Shown here: positions 55,118 through 64,000 of the stretch, one piece after another
Layout: the number at the start of each line of letters is the position of its first letter
Numbering within the stretch: the stretch's first letter is position 1
NCBI GenBank assembly: GCA_003116995.1
Contig: BDSL01000020.1
Span: 1,054,001-1,118,000 of the forward strand
From: Yamagishiella unicocca
Lineage: Eukaryota; Chlorophyta; Chlorophyceae; Chlamydomonadales; Volvocaceae
DNA: 64,000 nucleotides
Direction: 5' to 3'
Program-made: the position numbers and the translations under genes
The notes under the pieces: model-generated
Seen by the model: the letters and a program-made list of their open reading frames with translations, nothing else
What the model was told of the DNA's origin: nothing
Databases searched by the model: none

Positions 55118-58000
55118 GAAGGGGGTTGGTGGTGGGCGGCTGTAACGAGAAGGGCCCTTGGATAGGGGGGCGTCGGTCACGCCTACCGAGGCAAGGCGCG
55201 CGGCGGGTGGGTTCGGGATCCCCCCTGCCCGGTGGGTTCGGGAAATAACCCCCCTGCCCGGTTGGGTTCGGGAAATAAACCCCTTCTGTCCCGCGGTGGC
55301 TGGGTGCGGGAACCCGCCTGTCCGGCGCTGTGCGTGCCCTAGCGTGCGCGCGGTCCACGCGCACCCGTCACACCCACGGCGGAGGTCCCCACCTCGAGTC
55401 CCGCGAGCGCCGACTCCAGCTTGGACGCGTTGAAGCGCTGCTGCAGCTGCCCGGCCAGGTCAGACCCTCCTCCTCCTCTTCCTCCTCCTCTTTCTCCTCC
55501 GCCGCCGAGGGCGTTCTGCGTGCGAGGCGGCGCGCGTCAACCGCAACCCGGCAATAAGATGGACGACAGCGTGCAGCATGCGACCGAGTAGCGCGCCAAC
55601 CCATGGCATGCCCCGAGGTAGAGCCCACGATGCCAGCTTCAAGGGTGCTACACGATGCCAGCTTCAAGGGTGCTACACGATGCCAGCTTCAAGGGTGCTA
55701 CACGATGCCAGCTTCAAGGGTGCTACACGATGCCAGCTTCAAGGGTGCTACACGATGCCAGCTTTAAGGGTGCTACACGATGCCAGCTTCAAGGGTGCTA
55801 CACGATGCCAGCTTCAAGGGTGCTACACGATGCCAGCTTTAAGGGTGCTACACGATGCCAGCTTCAGGGGTGCTACACGATGCCAGCTTCAAGGGTGCTA
55901 CACGATGCCAGCTTCAAGGGTGCTACACGATGCCAGCTTTAAGGGTGCTACACGATGCCAGCTTCAGGGGTGCTACACGACGGGTTCACGTCCCGCTGCC
56001 AGAATTAACTTCAGTCCGTTCCAATCCGCGATCGCGATGTGCTGCCGCCACGCCCTGGATCCAACCCGTTCCGACCCGGCGCCGCTACGGGCAGGTGTTG
56101 TGGCGGAGCGCACCTCCAGCTGCGGCAGCAGTGGGCCGTCTTCCGCCACCAGCGCAACCGCTGCGTCGATGGTCAGCGTGGGCCCCGCCGCCACCAGCGC
56201 CACAGCCGAGCGGAAGCCGCTGAGCAGCTGCGGCCGCCAACAAGGGAGGGAGGCAGAGGAGGCGGCGGGGGGCCCGCCGAAGGGCGGATGGGCGAATGGG
56301 GGGGTTACATAAAAGAACCGGCGAATGGGGGGGTGAAGAGAAGACCCGGTTACACGCCATAGGGAACGGAGAGCAGTAGCGAACCGGCGAATGCAGGGTC
56401 ATTGCGAACGAATGTATGTGTCACACTGTTGCGGGAGGACAAGGAGCAGCCCAGCCAGCCAGCCTGCTAGCCCAAACTTGCACCGAGGGACGTTCCAAGG
56501 CATCACGCACATCGGCTCACAACTCCTGCGTGAAGCCCCCGAAGCGAAGTGGCTGGCGTGTATTTTTTCCTGATGTTGGATGTATGTCTTCCAACCACAC
56601 GACTCAGGTCTAGGCCCCCACTCGCTCCGAGCTGCAACGCAAGCCACGCCCGCCTCGTACGTATGTGCGTACGGCACCAAAAGGCACAAACTCACGTGGC
56701 GCCTTCCCCCCGCCGTATAAACCCCCCGCCGTACCTTGAGCGGCAGCAGACCGCTGGTCACCTTGCCGGCCTTGTCCTCCTGATTGTACGACACGTAAGT
56801 GCCGGCGCCGACGCGCACCGACCCGGCGTCCCAGGCGGCCGCCGCGCGGCTCACCAGCTCGATGACCGCCAGCGCCGCCGCCTCGGACGAGGCGGGGGGA
56901 ACCGAGGGGGGAGCCGCAGCACCGGCGGCCGCAGCGCCGTCAGCGGCCGCTGCCGCCTCTTCCTCTGTCGGCGGCGGCCCCGCGGGGCCCCGCCCTGCTG
57001 TCTGCTGCTGCTGGCGGTCTCGCAGACATTGCTGCACGTCCATGACGGCCGTGCGCCGCAGCTCCACCTGCAGCAGCAGCCGTGGCGGCCAGCAGCGGAG
57101 GGGGGAGCGGGGCGCGCGGTGAAGGGCTGAACGGTGAAGGTGCCGGTGGCCGGTTCAGCGCACGTAGTGCTGGAGGGTGGAGAGCGAGCGCGGCTGCCGG
57201 TGGAGACGGCGCACCGTGTGTGGGTGAAGGGTGTGAGAGATTAAAGGCGCGAATGGGATACTTATAAGTCGGTGGAGTGTTTTGCAGGTCGCGAGCTGGG
57301 TGCCGAGGCAGTGGCGCGGATGGAGACAGGTGCGAGGGGCTGGTGTCGAAGTGTGTATGCATACCACTGCTGCTGGCCAACCGGGGGCCGGTTACCGGGC
57401 CCGGTAACCGTCCCCGGTAACCGGGCAAAGAGGGCAAACCGGCACCAAACCGGGGCAAGTACTCCCATAGGGATGTGTGTGTGTATATATTCCCCTTCCC
57501 CACCACGTCATATTCCCCTTCCCCACCACGTCACCACCAACCTGGTACACGCATCCCGCCGCCGCGCCCCCAGCCGCCTTCGGCACATCCACGCGCACGC
57601 TGCCGTCGGGCTGCCGTACAGCCCCGCCGTCACCAAAGGCCCCCGCCAACAGGTCCCCCTGGACCACAGTGTACAGCGCGGCGGCGCCGTCGTACACCCA
57701 GGCGTTCCTGGCCGAGGCCACGGCATCCGTGGCCGAGGAGTCCAGTAGGTACGACAGCACGGCATGCGCCTCTGGCCCTACAATTTTCAATTTACGAGGC
57801 GGCTTCCGGGCGCCGCGGTTGCCCTGCTGTGCCGGCTTGGCGCCGCTGTCAACGTCGGTCCCGGGCGTCGGCGGCGTCGGCGGCAGCTTGGACACTTTGA
57901 CTTCGTACTGAGCGACGGTTCGGATCTTGACGTTGAGCTGCAGGTGGTTGGTCACTACCTCGATGGGTCGGCCGGCGTTGCTCGTGCCGGGCCGGGCCAT
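49829..58000 (-). CDS. AGO: Argonaute protein
   Basis: Fourteen exons: 58000-57542, 57067-56735, 56227-56114, 55446-55393, 55064-54856, 54664-54472, 54303-54129, 53821-53588, 52978-52893, 52120-51858, 51582-51285, 50791-50568, 50425-50333, 49982-49829; 962 residues, every phase closing. N domain starts RPGTSNAGRPIEVVTNHLQL; PAZ at about 303-390 (TVEQYFKQRYAIVLKRPELP); MID and PIWI follow. The 5'-phosphate pocket residues are kept: Y594, K598 (VYEAIK), Q610 (IPTQC), K639 (INAKLGG). The slicer positions read D669 (LGADLSR), D725 where most have Glu (GSRDVI), D786 (YRDGV) and D924 (RLADLAAERAR, where human AGO2 has His). The protein binds small RNAs and silences or cuts matching transcripts. A Q-rich insert (about 750-780) precedes D786. 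The start may lie further upstream, since ccag|atg at 58000 could also be an acceptor; an Arg/Gly-rich frame at 58300-58552 might be an N-terminal exon. Confidence 0.95.
50016..50070. repeat. Dispersed ~55-bp motif, copy in Argonaute intron 13
   Basis: Core aaaaaccgttcacgcgacag and agggtagttggcgcatggtc. It is the closest relative of 40030-40090. Confidence 0.7.
50511..50543. repeat. Telomere-like ccctaaaac motif in Argonaute intron 12
   Basis: Reads ccctaaccctaacc then taaaaccctaaaacccc: two Arabidopsis/vertebrate-like units followed by two CCCTAAAA units, the reverse complement of the Chlamydomonas telomere unit TTTTAGGG. Confidence 0.7.
51796..51857. repeat. (AC)n/acacat microsatellite at an Argonaute splice donor
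   Basis: Runs of acacacataca abut exon 52120-51858, so the donor on the minus strand is ag|gtgtgtgtgt. Length changes here could alter splicing. Confidence 0.9.
52252..52372. repeat. 27/31-bp tandem repeat in Argonaute intron 9
   Basis: Four copies of ggtgcaagcagcgatc followed by (a/c)(g/a)(t/g)acggcgcc; two of the copies carry an extra ggta. Confidence 0.85.
52748..52890. repeat. 20-bp tandem repeat, seven copies, in Argonaute intron 9
   Basis: Perfect copies of ataccctccctggcgctctc end two bases before the donor of exon 52978-52893. Confidence 0.95.
52983..53210. repeat. 21-bp minisatellite, ~11 copies, in Argonaute intron 8
   Basis: Unit ggcagcggcagcagcaacacc. It runs to within five bases of the acceptor for exon 52978-52893, so the usual polypyrimidine tract is replaced by repeat sequence. 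It is open in all frames but not coding; the exon phase requires splicing at gcgag|tagac. Confidence 0.9.
53361..53402. repeat. Telomere-like ccctaaa repeats in Argonaute intron 8
   Basis: Six short units (ccctaacc, ctaaacccta, acccaaaccc, tagaccctaa) of the CCCTAA(A) type. Confidence 0.75.
55080..55116. repeat. (GGC)n microsatellite upstream of an Argonaute acceptor
   Basis: Twelve ggc triplets, 14 bases before the acceptor of exon 55064-54856. Confidence 0.95.
55627..55980. repeat. 25-bp minisatellite, 14 copies, in Argonaute intron 3
   Basis: Unit cgatgccagcttcaagggtg plus ctaca, with ttaa and tcag variants. It is in the intron 56113-55447. Confidence 0.97.
57388..57424. repeat. Palindrome in Argonaute intron 1
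   Basis: ccggttaccgggcccggtaacc is self-complementary and is followed by a second ccggtaaccggg arm, so alternative hairpins are possible. Confidence 0.75.
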
Positions 58001-58861
58001 CTGGCCATTGTTGAGCTATGCAATGGGGAGCAGTGGGTGTGAGGTGGGTGTGAGGTGGGTGAGGAGGTAGGTCGGGGGGAGTACTTTTAAGTTGACGGGG
58101 GGGGGTTTAAGCTGTGTCTGGTCGCGGACAAACTGCTGTGGATGGCGCATTGCGCGGGCAAGACGCGCAACAGAGGCATCGCCTGCAAACACCGCATAGT
58201 GCCCCGACGAGTTTTAAGTCCGAACGAACCGTACCTTTGTTGGCTCGATTGGGCCAATGCAAAGACCCTTGAAGACAACTTCTCGCCACCAGTCGCCTGC
58301 CCTGCTCAGCTGCACGAGTGGCGGTGTACGCGGCCTTGCCGGCTGAGGCGGAGCGCCATCGCGGCCCGATGGGCCCCGTCCATCGCGCGGCTGGCCGGCC
58401 GGGCGAGATTGGCCGCCCGGCCGGCCCCCATAGCGCTGGGATCCACCGCCTTGTTTGGCGAAGACGCGAACAACTCTCGCAACGCGGGCGCCTTGGGACA
58501 CGACAAGCTGCGGTGTTGCGCGGCTGCGGCGAACGGCGAGGCCTCGTGACATCGAAACATAAGTACTCTGAGAGGACTTGTGGATTTTTAGTTGTGATAG
58601 CGCCGGTTGGCTCCTTTCTTAAACAGAAACGCCGGGACGTCCGTGAAGTTCACGGGCAATGACAATGCACAGACTGCTGTATCGTGTACATCCGTAGCAA
58701 AGTGAATTTTTGTTTTCACGCTGTTTATTACTAACCCCAATTGCTTCAGGATGCTCATGAAACCGTAACCTACAGGAAATAAACCCTACAGGTATTTCAA
58801 CCGCAAACCGGTTTCCCAAAAGGCTTTCAGAATGTAGTTTTAAATTTATCTAAGTACATTG
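58001..58861. other. Upstream region of Argonaute
   Basis: Expected to contain the Argonaute promoter and perhaps an N-terminal exon: on the minus strand 58490-58300 reads Arg/Gly/Pro-rich (GGRPGGQSRPAGQPRDGRGP), reminiscent of RG-rich Argonaute N-termini, but no convincing splice pair ties it to 58000. No other gene was seen. Confidence 0.4.
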
Positions 58862-58862
58862 T

Positions 58863-59612
58863 GCAATTGGGCTGAAGGTGAGGTGGGACATGACGTTCCG
58901 AATGCAAGCACACACAAAGGGGCCCAGCGGGAAATATCGCGGCCCAAGTTGCAAACTTACCATCGAGACTTCGGTCTCTGGCGTAATGCAGCAATCAGAC
59001 GTGGTCTGACGTGCCAATCCAACGCCAACACGGGGACTGCCGCGGAATGCCGACGCCAATCTCCGAACGACGGTTGTGCTGGTTGCATGATATTGCCAGT
59101 GCTCGCAACTGACACATAAAACTCCGGTCCTCACCACCTGCCTGCAATGCAATATAGCCTCACACACGAGAAGGCACGCGCATGCTAGCAGGTTCTGTGC
59201 AGCCGCATGCCATGCGCCGCATGCATATCTCGCATGGTCGTGCCCCAGCCAGCCTTTGGGAGGGTTGTTGAGGCTCGGCTGGTGCGTGTTGGTCCTTGAC
59301 GATCCTGCTATCGATGGGGATTCTGATTACAACAACAAGTCTGCTACCGCAGCCAGCTTCACGAGGGTCCGCGGGATCGGCCCCGCGAGACGACTCCCGT
59401 AAACCAAGCACAAGGTTGCCATTAGTACCCACGTCGGTAAGGGGCTGTATCCCCATCCGCGAATCGTCCAGTGCTTCCCGCGTGCCTTGACTACAAAAGG
59501 CTATGCGGACCATAACACAGTTGCCAATGCAAAATCCACTAATAACTTGCTCATCAACCACCGCATTAACCACCACATGCATGTCGTTAACGTTTCACCC
59601 TTCACCCAAGGT
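58863..59612. repeat. ~750-bp block duplicated at 63184-63933
   Basis: The block aligns in direct orientation with 63184-63933 with many substitutions and small indels (shared: gcaagcacacacaaagg, gcgggaaatatcg, gaatgccgacgccaa, ctcaccacctgcctgcaa). It lies between the Argonaute and Asteroid-like genes. It appears to be part of a larger duplicated segment that includes Argonaute exon-1 DNA. Confidence 0.85.
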
Positions 59613-59703
59613 TCCCGTGCGTATCAACAAATGGTGGCAGCAATACGGGCTGCACGAGGGGATTCTGCCATTCGACACCATTTACCCTTCTGTTCTTACG
59701 GAA

Positions 59704-61314
59704 TTACAGGCGTAAAAGGTTAAAGGCCATGGGGGTGCGCAGAGCCCCCTGCGCCGCCACCGCCTCCTCCTCCACGTCGCCGGCGGCGGCAGCAGCGCTC
59801 AGGGCTGCAGCCGAGACCTCGGCGCCGTGTCGCAGCGGCACTCCGGGCAGCAGCACCTGGCGCACCTCGTCCTCGTCCCAGGCGGCGGGGTCGGCGTCGG
59901 CGCCGTGCAGCAACAGCGCATAATACACCGCCAGGGTTGCCGGCATCTCCGGCAGCTCCACCTGCAGGTACTGCACCGTCTCCTTGATGCTCGCCTGGCG
60001 CTGCGGCAGCGGCAGCTCAGCAGCAGCAGCAGCAGCCACGACGACCATGCCAGGCAGGTGTACTTCGGGTCGGAACCACTGCTTGCGGGCCAGATCAGCA
60101 GCGCCGCCGCCGCCGCCAGACGGCTTAGCCACCAGCGGGTGCAGGGCGTTGGCGGCTGCCTCGTACTCGTACGCCGCGTCAGGTGCCCGGTCGCCCAGCA
60201 GCCGCTCCACCACCGCGCGGCGCAGGCCTTGCAGCGGCTTCCAGTAGGGGTCCGGGACCGACAGGGTGCAGAAGCCACGACATGCGACGGCATGGAGTAG
60301 CGGCGGCAGCGGCGCCGAGCTCGCCAGGCGCCTCGCCACCTCCGGGTCGAGCCACTCCAGAGCCTCCTCCGTCATGGTCAGCCCCCGCTCCACCGAGCCG
60401 TTCCGCGCCGCCTCCTCCTCCTTGATGTACGCCTCGGCGACCGCGTTGACGGCGGCCACGTCAGCGGCATTAAAGTCGCGCAGGCTGATGGGGGGCGAGC
60501 GGAAGAAGGCCAGGCTCAGGGGGCCGGGCTGACCGGTCTGCTGCACCACAGCGCGCGCCGCCATGCTGGGGGTCACGCGGCGAGCGAGGGTGGCGTCGCG
60601 CCGCGCCTCCAGTCGGCGGCGCACGTCCTTGCTTGCGTCGTTGCCCAGCACCGCCGCTACCTGCGCACGCTGCATCAGCGTCGGCACGAAGGCGGCGCCT
60701 GTGCCTGTTGCTTTGACGTGCCAAGCGCACCAGAGGTCCTCCGTGCTCCACACGTGGACGGAGACGCAGCGCAAGTCCACAACCACGTCCTGTGGGTGGA
60801 TGATCTTAGCCACGCCGTACACGTAAAAGTCCGAGTCCGTCGTCAGCAGCGCGAACAGGGAGGCCCTATGGCGGACAGCCCAAGCGAGCAGCAGCTGGTC
60901 CGCGCTGTGGAGGCTGCGCACGACCTCGAGGCCCAAGTCGCGGTAGGCCTGGAACAGCACGAGGTCGGCGGTGGGAGGCAAAAAGCGCCGTTCGGCAATG
61001 GCGCTCTGCCGCCGGCCTGTGTAGGTTGACTCGTGGCCGGGAGCCGTTGCCGAGTCGGCGATCAGCACGCAGCGAAGCCCCGTGCGCTGCAGGCCGCCAT
61101 AGTACCGACACGCCTCGTGATACAAGCGCGAATGAAAGGTGGGGCAACACCAGTTGAGGCCGTCTGTTGTCTTCGCGACCAGGTAGTATAGGACAGCGGA
61201 CGCATCGATGAGCAGCAGGTTTTCCCTGTGCGCTTTGGCTTCGCCATCTTGCAGGCTGACGGTTCGAGGTCTGCCCCCAGCCTCCAGCTGAGCGGTGAGT
61301 CCTTGCACTCCCAT
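59704..61314 (-). CDS. Asteroid-like PIN/FEN-domain protein
   Basis: Intronless, 536 residues, ATG to TAA. The N-terminus is a FEN/XPG-type PIN fold of the Asteroid family: MGVQGL start, LLLIDASAVLYYL (D37), RCVLIADSA (D87), SADQLLLAWA (D139) and TTDSDFYVYGV (D160, D162). These acidic residues fit a metal-dependent nuclease site, though Asteroid proteins have not all been shown to be nucleases. The rest (about residues 230-536) is helical, Ala-rich and unassigned; it includes LLLPGVPLRHGAEVS near the end. An intronless gene among intron-rich neighbours suggests retroposition or a naturally intron-poor family. It is in tandem with, and 1.7 kb upstream of, Argonaute. The stop codon overlaps a tgtaa polyadenylation-type motif. 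Confidence 0.85.
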   Translation of the reverse strand: MGVQGLTAQLEAGGRPRTVSLQDGEAKAHRENLLLIDASAVLYYLVAKTTDGLNWCCPTFHSRLYHEACRYYGGLQRTGLRCVLIADSATAPGHESTYTGRRQSAIAERRFLPPTADLVLFQAYRDLGLEVVRSLHSADQLLLAWAVRHRASLFALLTTDSDFYVYGVAKIIHPQDVVVDLRCVSVHVWSTEDLWCAWHVKATGTGAAFVPTLMQRAQVAAVLGNDASKDVRRRLEARRDATLARRVTPSMAARAVVQQTGQPGPLSLAFFRSPPISLRDFNAADVAAVNAVAEAYIKEEEAARNGSVERGLTMTEEALEWLDPEVARRLASSAPLPPLLHAVACRGFCTLSVPDPYWKPLQGLRRAVVERLLGDRAPDAAYEYEAAANALHPLVAKPSGGGGGAADLARKQWFRPEVHLPGMVVVAAAAAAELPLPQRQASIKETVQYLQVELPEMPATLAVYYALLLHGADADPAAWDEDEVRQVLLPGVPLRHGAEVSAAALSAAAAAGDVEEEAVAAQGALRTPMAFNLLRL

Positions 61315-62003
61315 GGCAGAGTCTGCCTAGGCTTTTCGTCTAGTTCGAGTCTTCAGCGTTGTTAAATGACTGCCGGGAAATCGAACGCCAGGGGACGACC
61401 AAACGGTACCGTAACGTAGAGGCTGTCCGCAACGCCCAAGTGCGAGCTGGTGCGAGTCGGCGACCGGCTGGTCACCCAACTCTGGAGGCGCCCGGTTGCA
61501 ATACTAGTTTGATTGACCAACTAGCATTGCATCAATCGTGTTAGTACGCCACGCTGCCCGTGGACGGACTCATGACGATCCGTGACGACCCGTGACGGTT
61601 GGAGTCGAGAAAGACGCGTGCGGGATTTTCAAGGCAGGACTGTGATGCGACCTAATTTGTTTTATATGAAAGACAATAGTATGCAACTGGGCGGTTAGGG
61701 TTCCACCTAGGCGGTAAACACCAATGCGTTTAACGCGGCCGTATCTGAGAGCGCTCGGTGGCATTGAAGCGCTTCACAGGCGCCCAATTGCCAAAGGAGA
61801 GCGTCACAGTGGTTATCGCCACGATACGGAAGCCTCGTTGCCTGGGGGGTGGAGATGCCTTGAGGATTGCGAGGCTGCTGACCTCCAAGCCTGATCAAAT
61901 GCAGTATCACATGTGATGATCAAGGCGCATAGACATATGTAAATACGAGCAGGCGACGATCTGCCCATCCAAAATCAAGTCCCACCCATATTTCGTAAGC
62001 TCA
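61315..62003. other. Intergenic, no gene seen
   Basis: Includes the upstream region of the Asteroid-like gene. No supported exon or strong repeat is visible. Confidence 0.5.
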
Positions 62004-62710
62004 GTCGGAAATACGATTGGGAGCATGCTCCAATTCAATCGCATTTCCGCCTGGGAGCATGCTCCAACCTAACTTGCCTATTTCGCGCACCTAGTACGTG
62101 CATTGGGTTACTGCTATGTTTACAAGTATGTCCGTGATGGAAACGAAGGACCATATTGTAGTGCACGGACGACTGTGTACAGAGGCACCATGCTCCCACC
62201 GATTCCTCGCATCAACGGACGATCTTGCCATCCCAAAACCTTATTTCAAGCAGGCGCGACTTAACGCGACAGTCCCGGGCCCTCTGTGGGCCTGTATCTG
62301 GCCCACCATTGCGGGAGCATGTTCTTGATCACAAACGTGCTCCCACCATGCTCCCACGACGCTCCCACCATGCTACCACCGATTCCTCGCGCCAACCGCC
62401 CATCATGCTGTCCCGAGCCTTTCCTCAAATCATCCGGGGCCTACTGCGACCGTCGCAGCATCTGTCTGGACCAGTGTCCGGGCTACTGTTGCGGGAGCAC
62501 GTTTTGACCACAAAAATAAACCGTGCTCCCACCATGTTCCCACCCATTTTCGTATCAACCGCCTATCACGATGTCCAGACCCTTTCCTCCCATCATCCCG
62601 GACCTACTGCGACCGTCGCAGCACCTGCCTGGACCGACAAGCATCCAGTCCACTGTTTGCGGGAGCATGTTTTGATCACTAACATGCTCCCACGCACCAT
62701 GCTCCCAAGC
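62004..62710 (-). repeat. Inverted copy of the 157-bp repeat family with its palindrome
   Basis: Palindrome at 62004-62050 (gtcggaaatacgattggg ... gcatttccgc), then about three diverged units marked by gcgggagca at about 62311, 62491 and 62659 (spacing 170-180 bp). The whole is the reverse complement of the 3023-4157 arrangement: palindrome outermost there on the right, here on the left. Unit lengths and sequence are more degraded than in the left copy. Confidence 0.85.
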
Positions 62711-62744
62711 ACGCCAAGAGGACCAGGACATGCCGTACATAACC

Positions 62745-63167
62745 GGTCGCGAGCTGGGTGCCGAGGCAATGCATGGCGCGGAGACAGGTGCAAGAGGCTG
62801 GTTTCGAAGTGTGTATGTGTGTGCGTGTGTGTATTGCAAAGGTCGGGGGGCCCCTCGGGACGGCTGTCGCGTGGTGTGAGGTACGGCTGCGGCCATCGAT
62901 GGAACAGGAAAATAGGGCCCGGTTGACCACATGGGGTGACACGTGTGTATTCCCATTCCCCCCCCACGTCGTATTCCCCTTCCCCACCAACCTGATACAC
63001 GCCCCCCGCCGGCGCGCCCCCAGCCGCCTTCGGCACGTCCACGCGCACGCTGCCGTCGGGCTGCCGTACAGCCTCGCCGTCACCAAAGGCCCCCGCCAAC
63101 AGGTCTCCCTGGACCACAGTGTACAGCGCGGCGGCGCCGTCGTACACCCAGGCGTTCCTGGCCGAGG
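62745..63167 (-). pseudogene. Duplicated Argonaute fragment (exon 1 end plus intron 1 part)
   Basis: Matches 57287-57717 in the same orientation. It carries the code for residues about 96-153 (YDGAAALYTVVQGDLLAGAF) with only a few changes, plus the splice donor and the intron-1 DNA behind it. The rest of exon 1 and everything further 5' up to 58862 is missing, and the block that follows at 63184 corresponds to 58863 onward. The fragment cannot make an Argonaute. Confidence 0.9.
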
Positions 63168-63183
63168 GCCGGCAACTATAATT

Positions 63184-63933
63184 GCAATTGGGCTAAAGGG
63201 GAGGTAGGGCACGAAGTTTTGAATGCAAGCACACACAAAGGTGGCCTAGCGGGAAATATCGTGGCCAGCTGCTAACTTACCATGGGGACTTAATTCGCTA
63301 GCATAGTGCAGCAATCAGACGTGGTCAGACGCGGCCACTGCACCGCCAACACGGGGACGGCCGCGGAATGCCGACGCCAACCTCCGATCGACGGTTGTGC
63401 TGGTTGCAGAGTGTTGCCAGTGCTCGCAGCTACTACATAAAACTTCGGCACTCACCACCTGCCTGCAAATAAAAATATAACCCAATACACGAGAAGGCAC
63501 TTGCTCGCTAGCAGGTTCTGTACATAGAAGCGCATCCGCAAGGATCGCCGGGTTGCGCCCAAGCCAGCCTTTGGGCGGGTTGTTGAGGGTCGGCTGGTGC
63601 GTGTCGGTCCTTGTCGATCCTGCGACCGATGAGGATTCCGGTTACAACAGCAAGTCTGATAACGCAGCCAGCCTCACGAGGGTCCGTGGAGTCGCCCCGG
63701 CGACGACTCCCGTAAACCAAGCACCACGTTGCCATTAGTACCCATGTCGTTCACGGGCTGAGTTGTCCCCATCCGCGAATCGCCAAGTGTTTCCCGTGGT
63801 TTCCCGCGTGCCTTGACTGAGAAAGGTTATGCGGAACAAAATACAGTTGTCGATGCATCCACACATAAAATGCGCATTAACCACCGCATCAGCCACCACA
63901 TGCATACCGTTAGCATCTCACCCATCACCCACG
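63184..63933. repeat. Second copy of the ~750-bp block at 58863
   Basis: Direct-orientation match to 58863-59612. It follows the Argonaute fragment with only a ~16-bp junction (gccggcaactataatt). No coding content is recognised. Confidence 0.85.
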
Positions 63934-64000
63934 GTCTTTCCCTCCCTTTTTTGATATTGAGGTTTTTATGGTTAGCAAAGTGTAAGGGTTAGCTAGGGCT
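63934..64000. other. Window edge, nothing seen
   Basis: Short AT-richer end without recognisable features. Confidence 0.4.

Overview
The window reads as nuclear DNA of a unicellular or colonial green alga of the volvocine/Chlamydomonadales type. The basis is GC-rich, intron-dense genes with short GT-AG introns, a DIRS/PAT-class tyrosine-recombinase retrotransposon like those known from Volvox and Chlamydomonas, telomere-like TTTTAGGG-type motifs, and plant/alga-type gene content (Argonaute, PEX7, a PITH protein, an aldo-keto reductase). The species cannot be named from the sequence alone.

Layout. 0-3 kb: gene-free, with one interspersed element. 3.0-4.16 kb: seven units of a ~157-bp tandem repeat ending in a palindrome. 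4.17-11.08 kb: an almost pure 142-bp satellite of about 49 units. 11.1-13 kb: foldback, an orphan exon and a second copy of the interspersed element. 13.07-18.2 kb: a DIRS/PAT-like retroelement whose tyrosine recombinase sits between ~380-bp inverted arms, convergent to a reverse transcriptase/RNase H on the other strand. 18.5-20.9 kb: a broken four-exon gene with SF2-helicase motifs and a C-terminal W2 (eIF2B-epsilon-like) domain. 20.9-25.4 kb: mostly gene-free, one small ORF and an AT-rich minisatellite.

25.4-61.3 kb is the genic core. PITH-domain protein (-) and PEX7 (+) are divergent over about 0.6 kb. A large VASt / membrane / dysferlin-domain gene (-, at least 11 exons) converges with PEX7 and is divergent from an aldo-keto reductase (+, 9 exons). 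The reductase converges on a full-length Argonaute (-, 14 exons), behind which lies an intronless Asteroid-like PIN nuclease (-). I reconstructed exons by hand; phases close at the joins, except one 1-base excess in the VASt gene and several breaks in the helicase-W2 gene. Many introns carry their own private minisatellite.

61.3-64 kb: the 157-bp repeat family returns in inverted orientation, followed by a direct duplicate of the Argonaute exon-1 3' part and its upstream DNA, with a simple internal deletion.

No bacterial operons, CRISPR arrays, rRNA or convincing tRNA genes were found. Functionally, the core holds peroxisomal import (PEX7), a membrane-contact/lipid-transfer candidate (VASt-DysF) and RNA silencing (Argonaute), beside a retroelement and satellite-rich flank.
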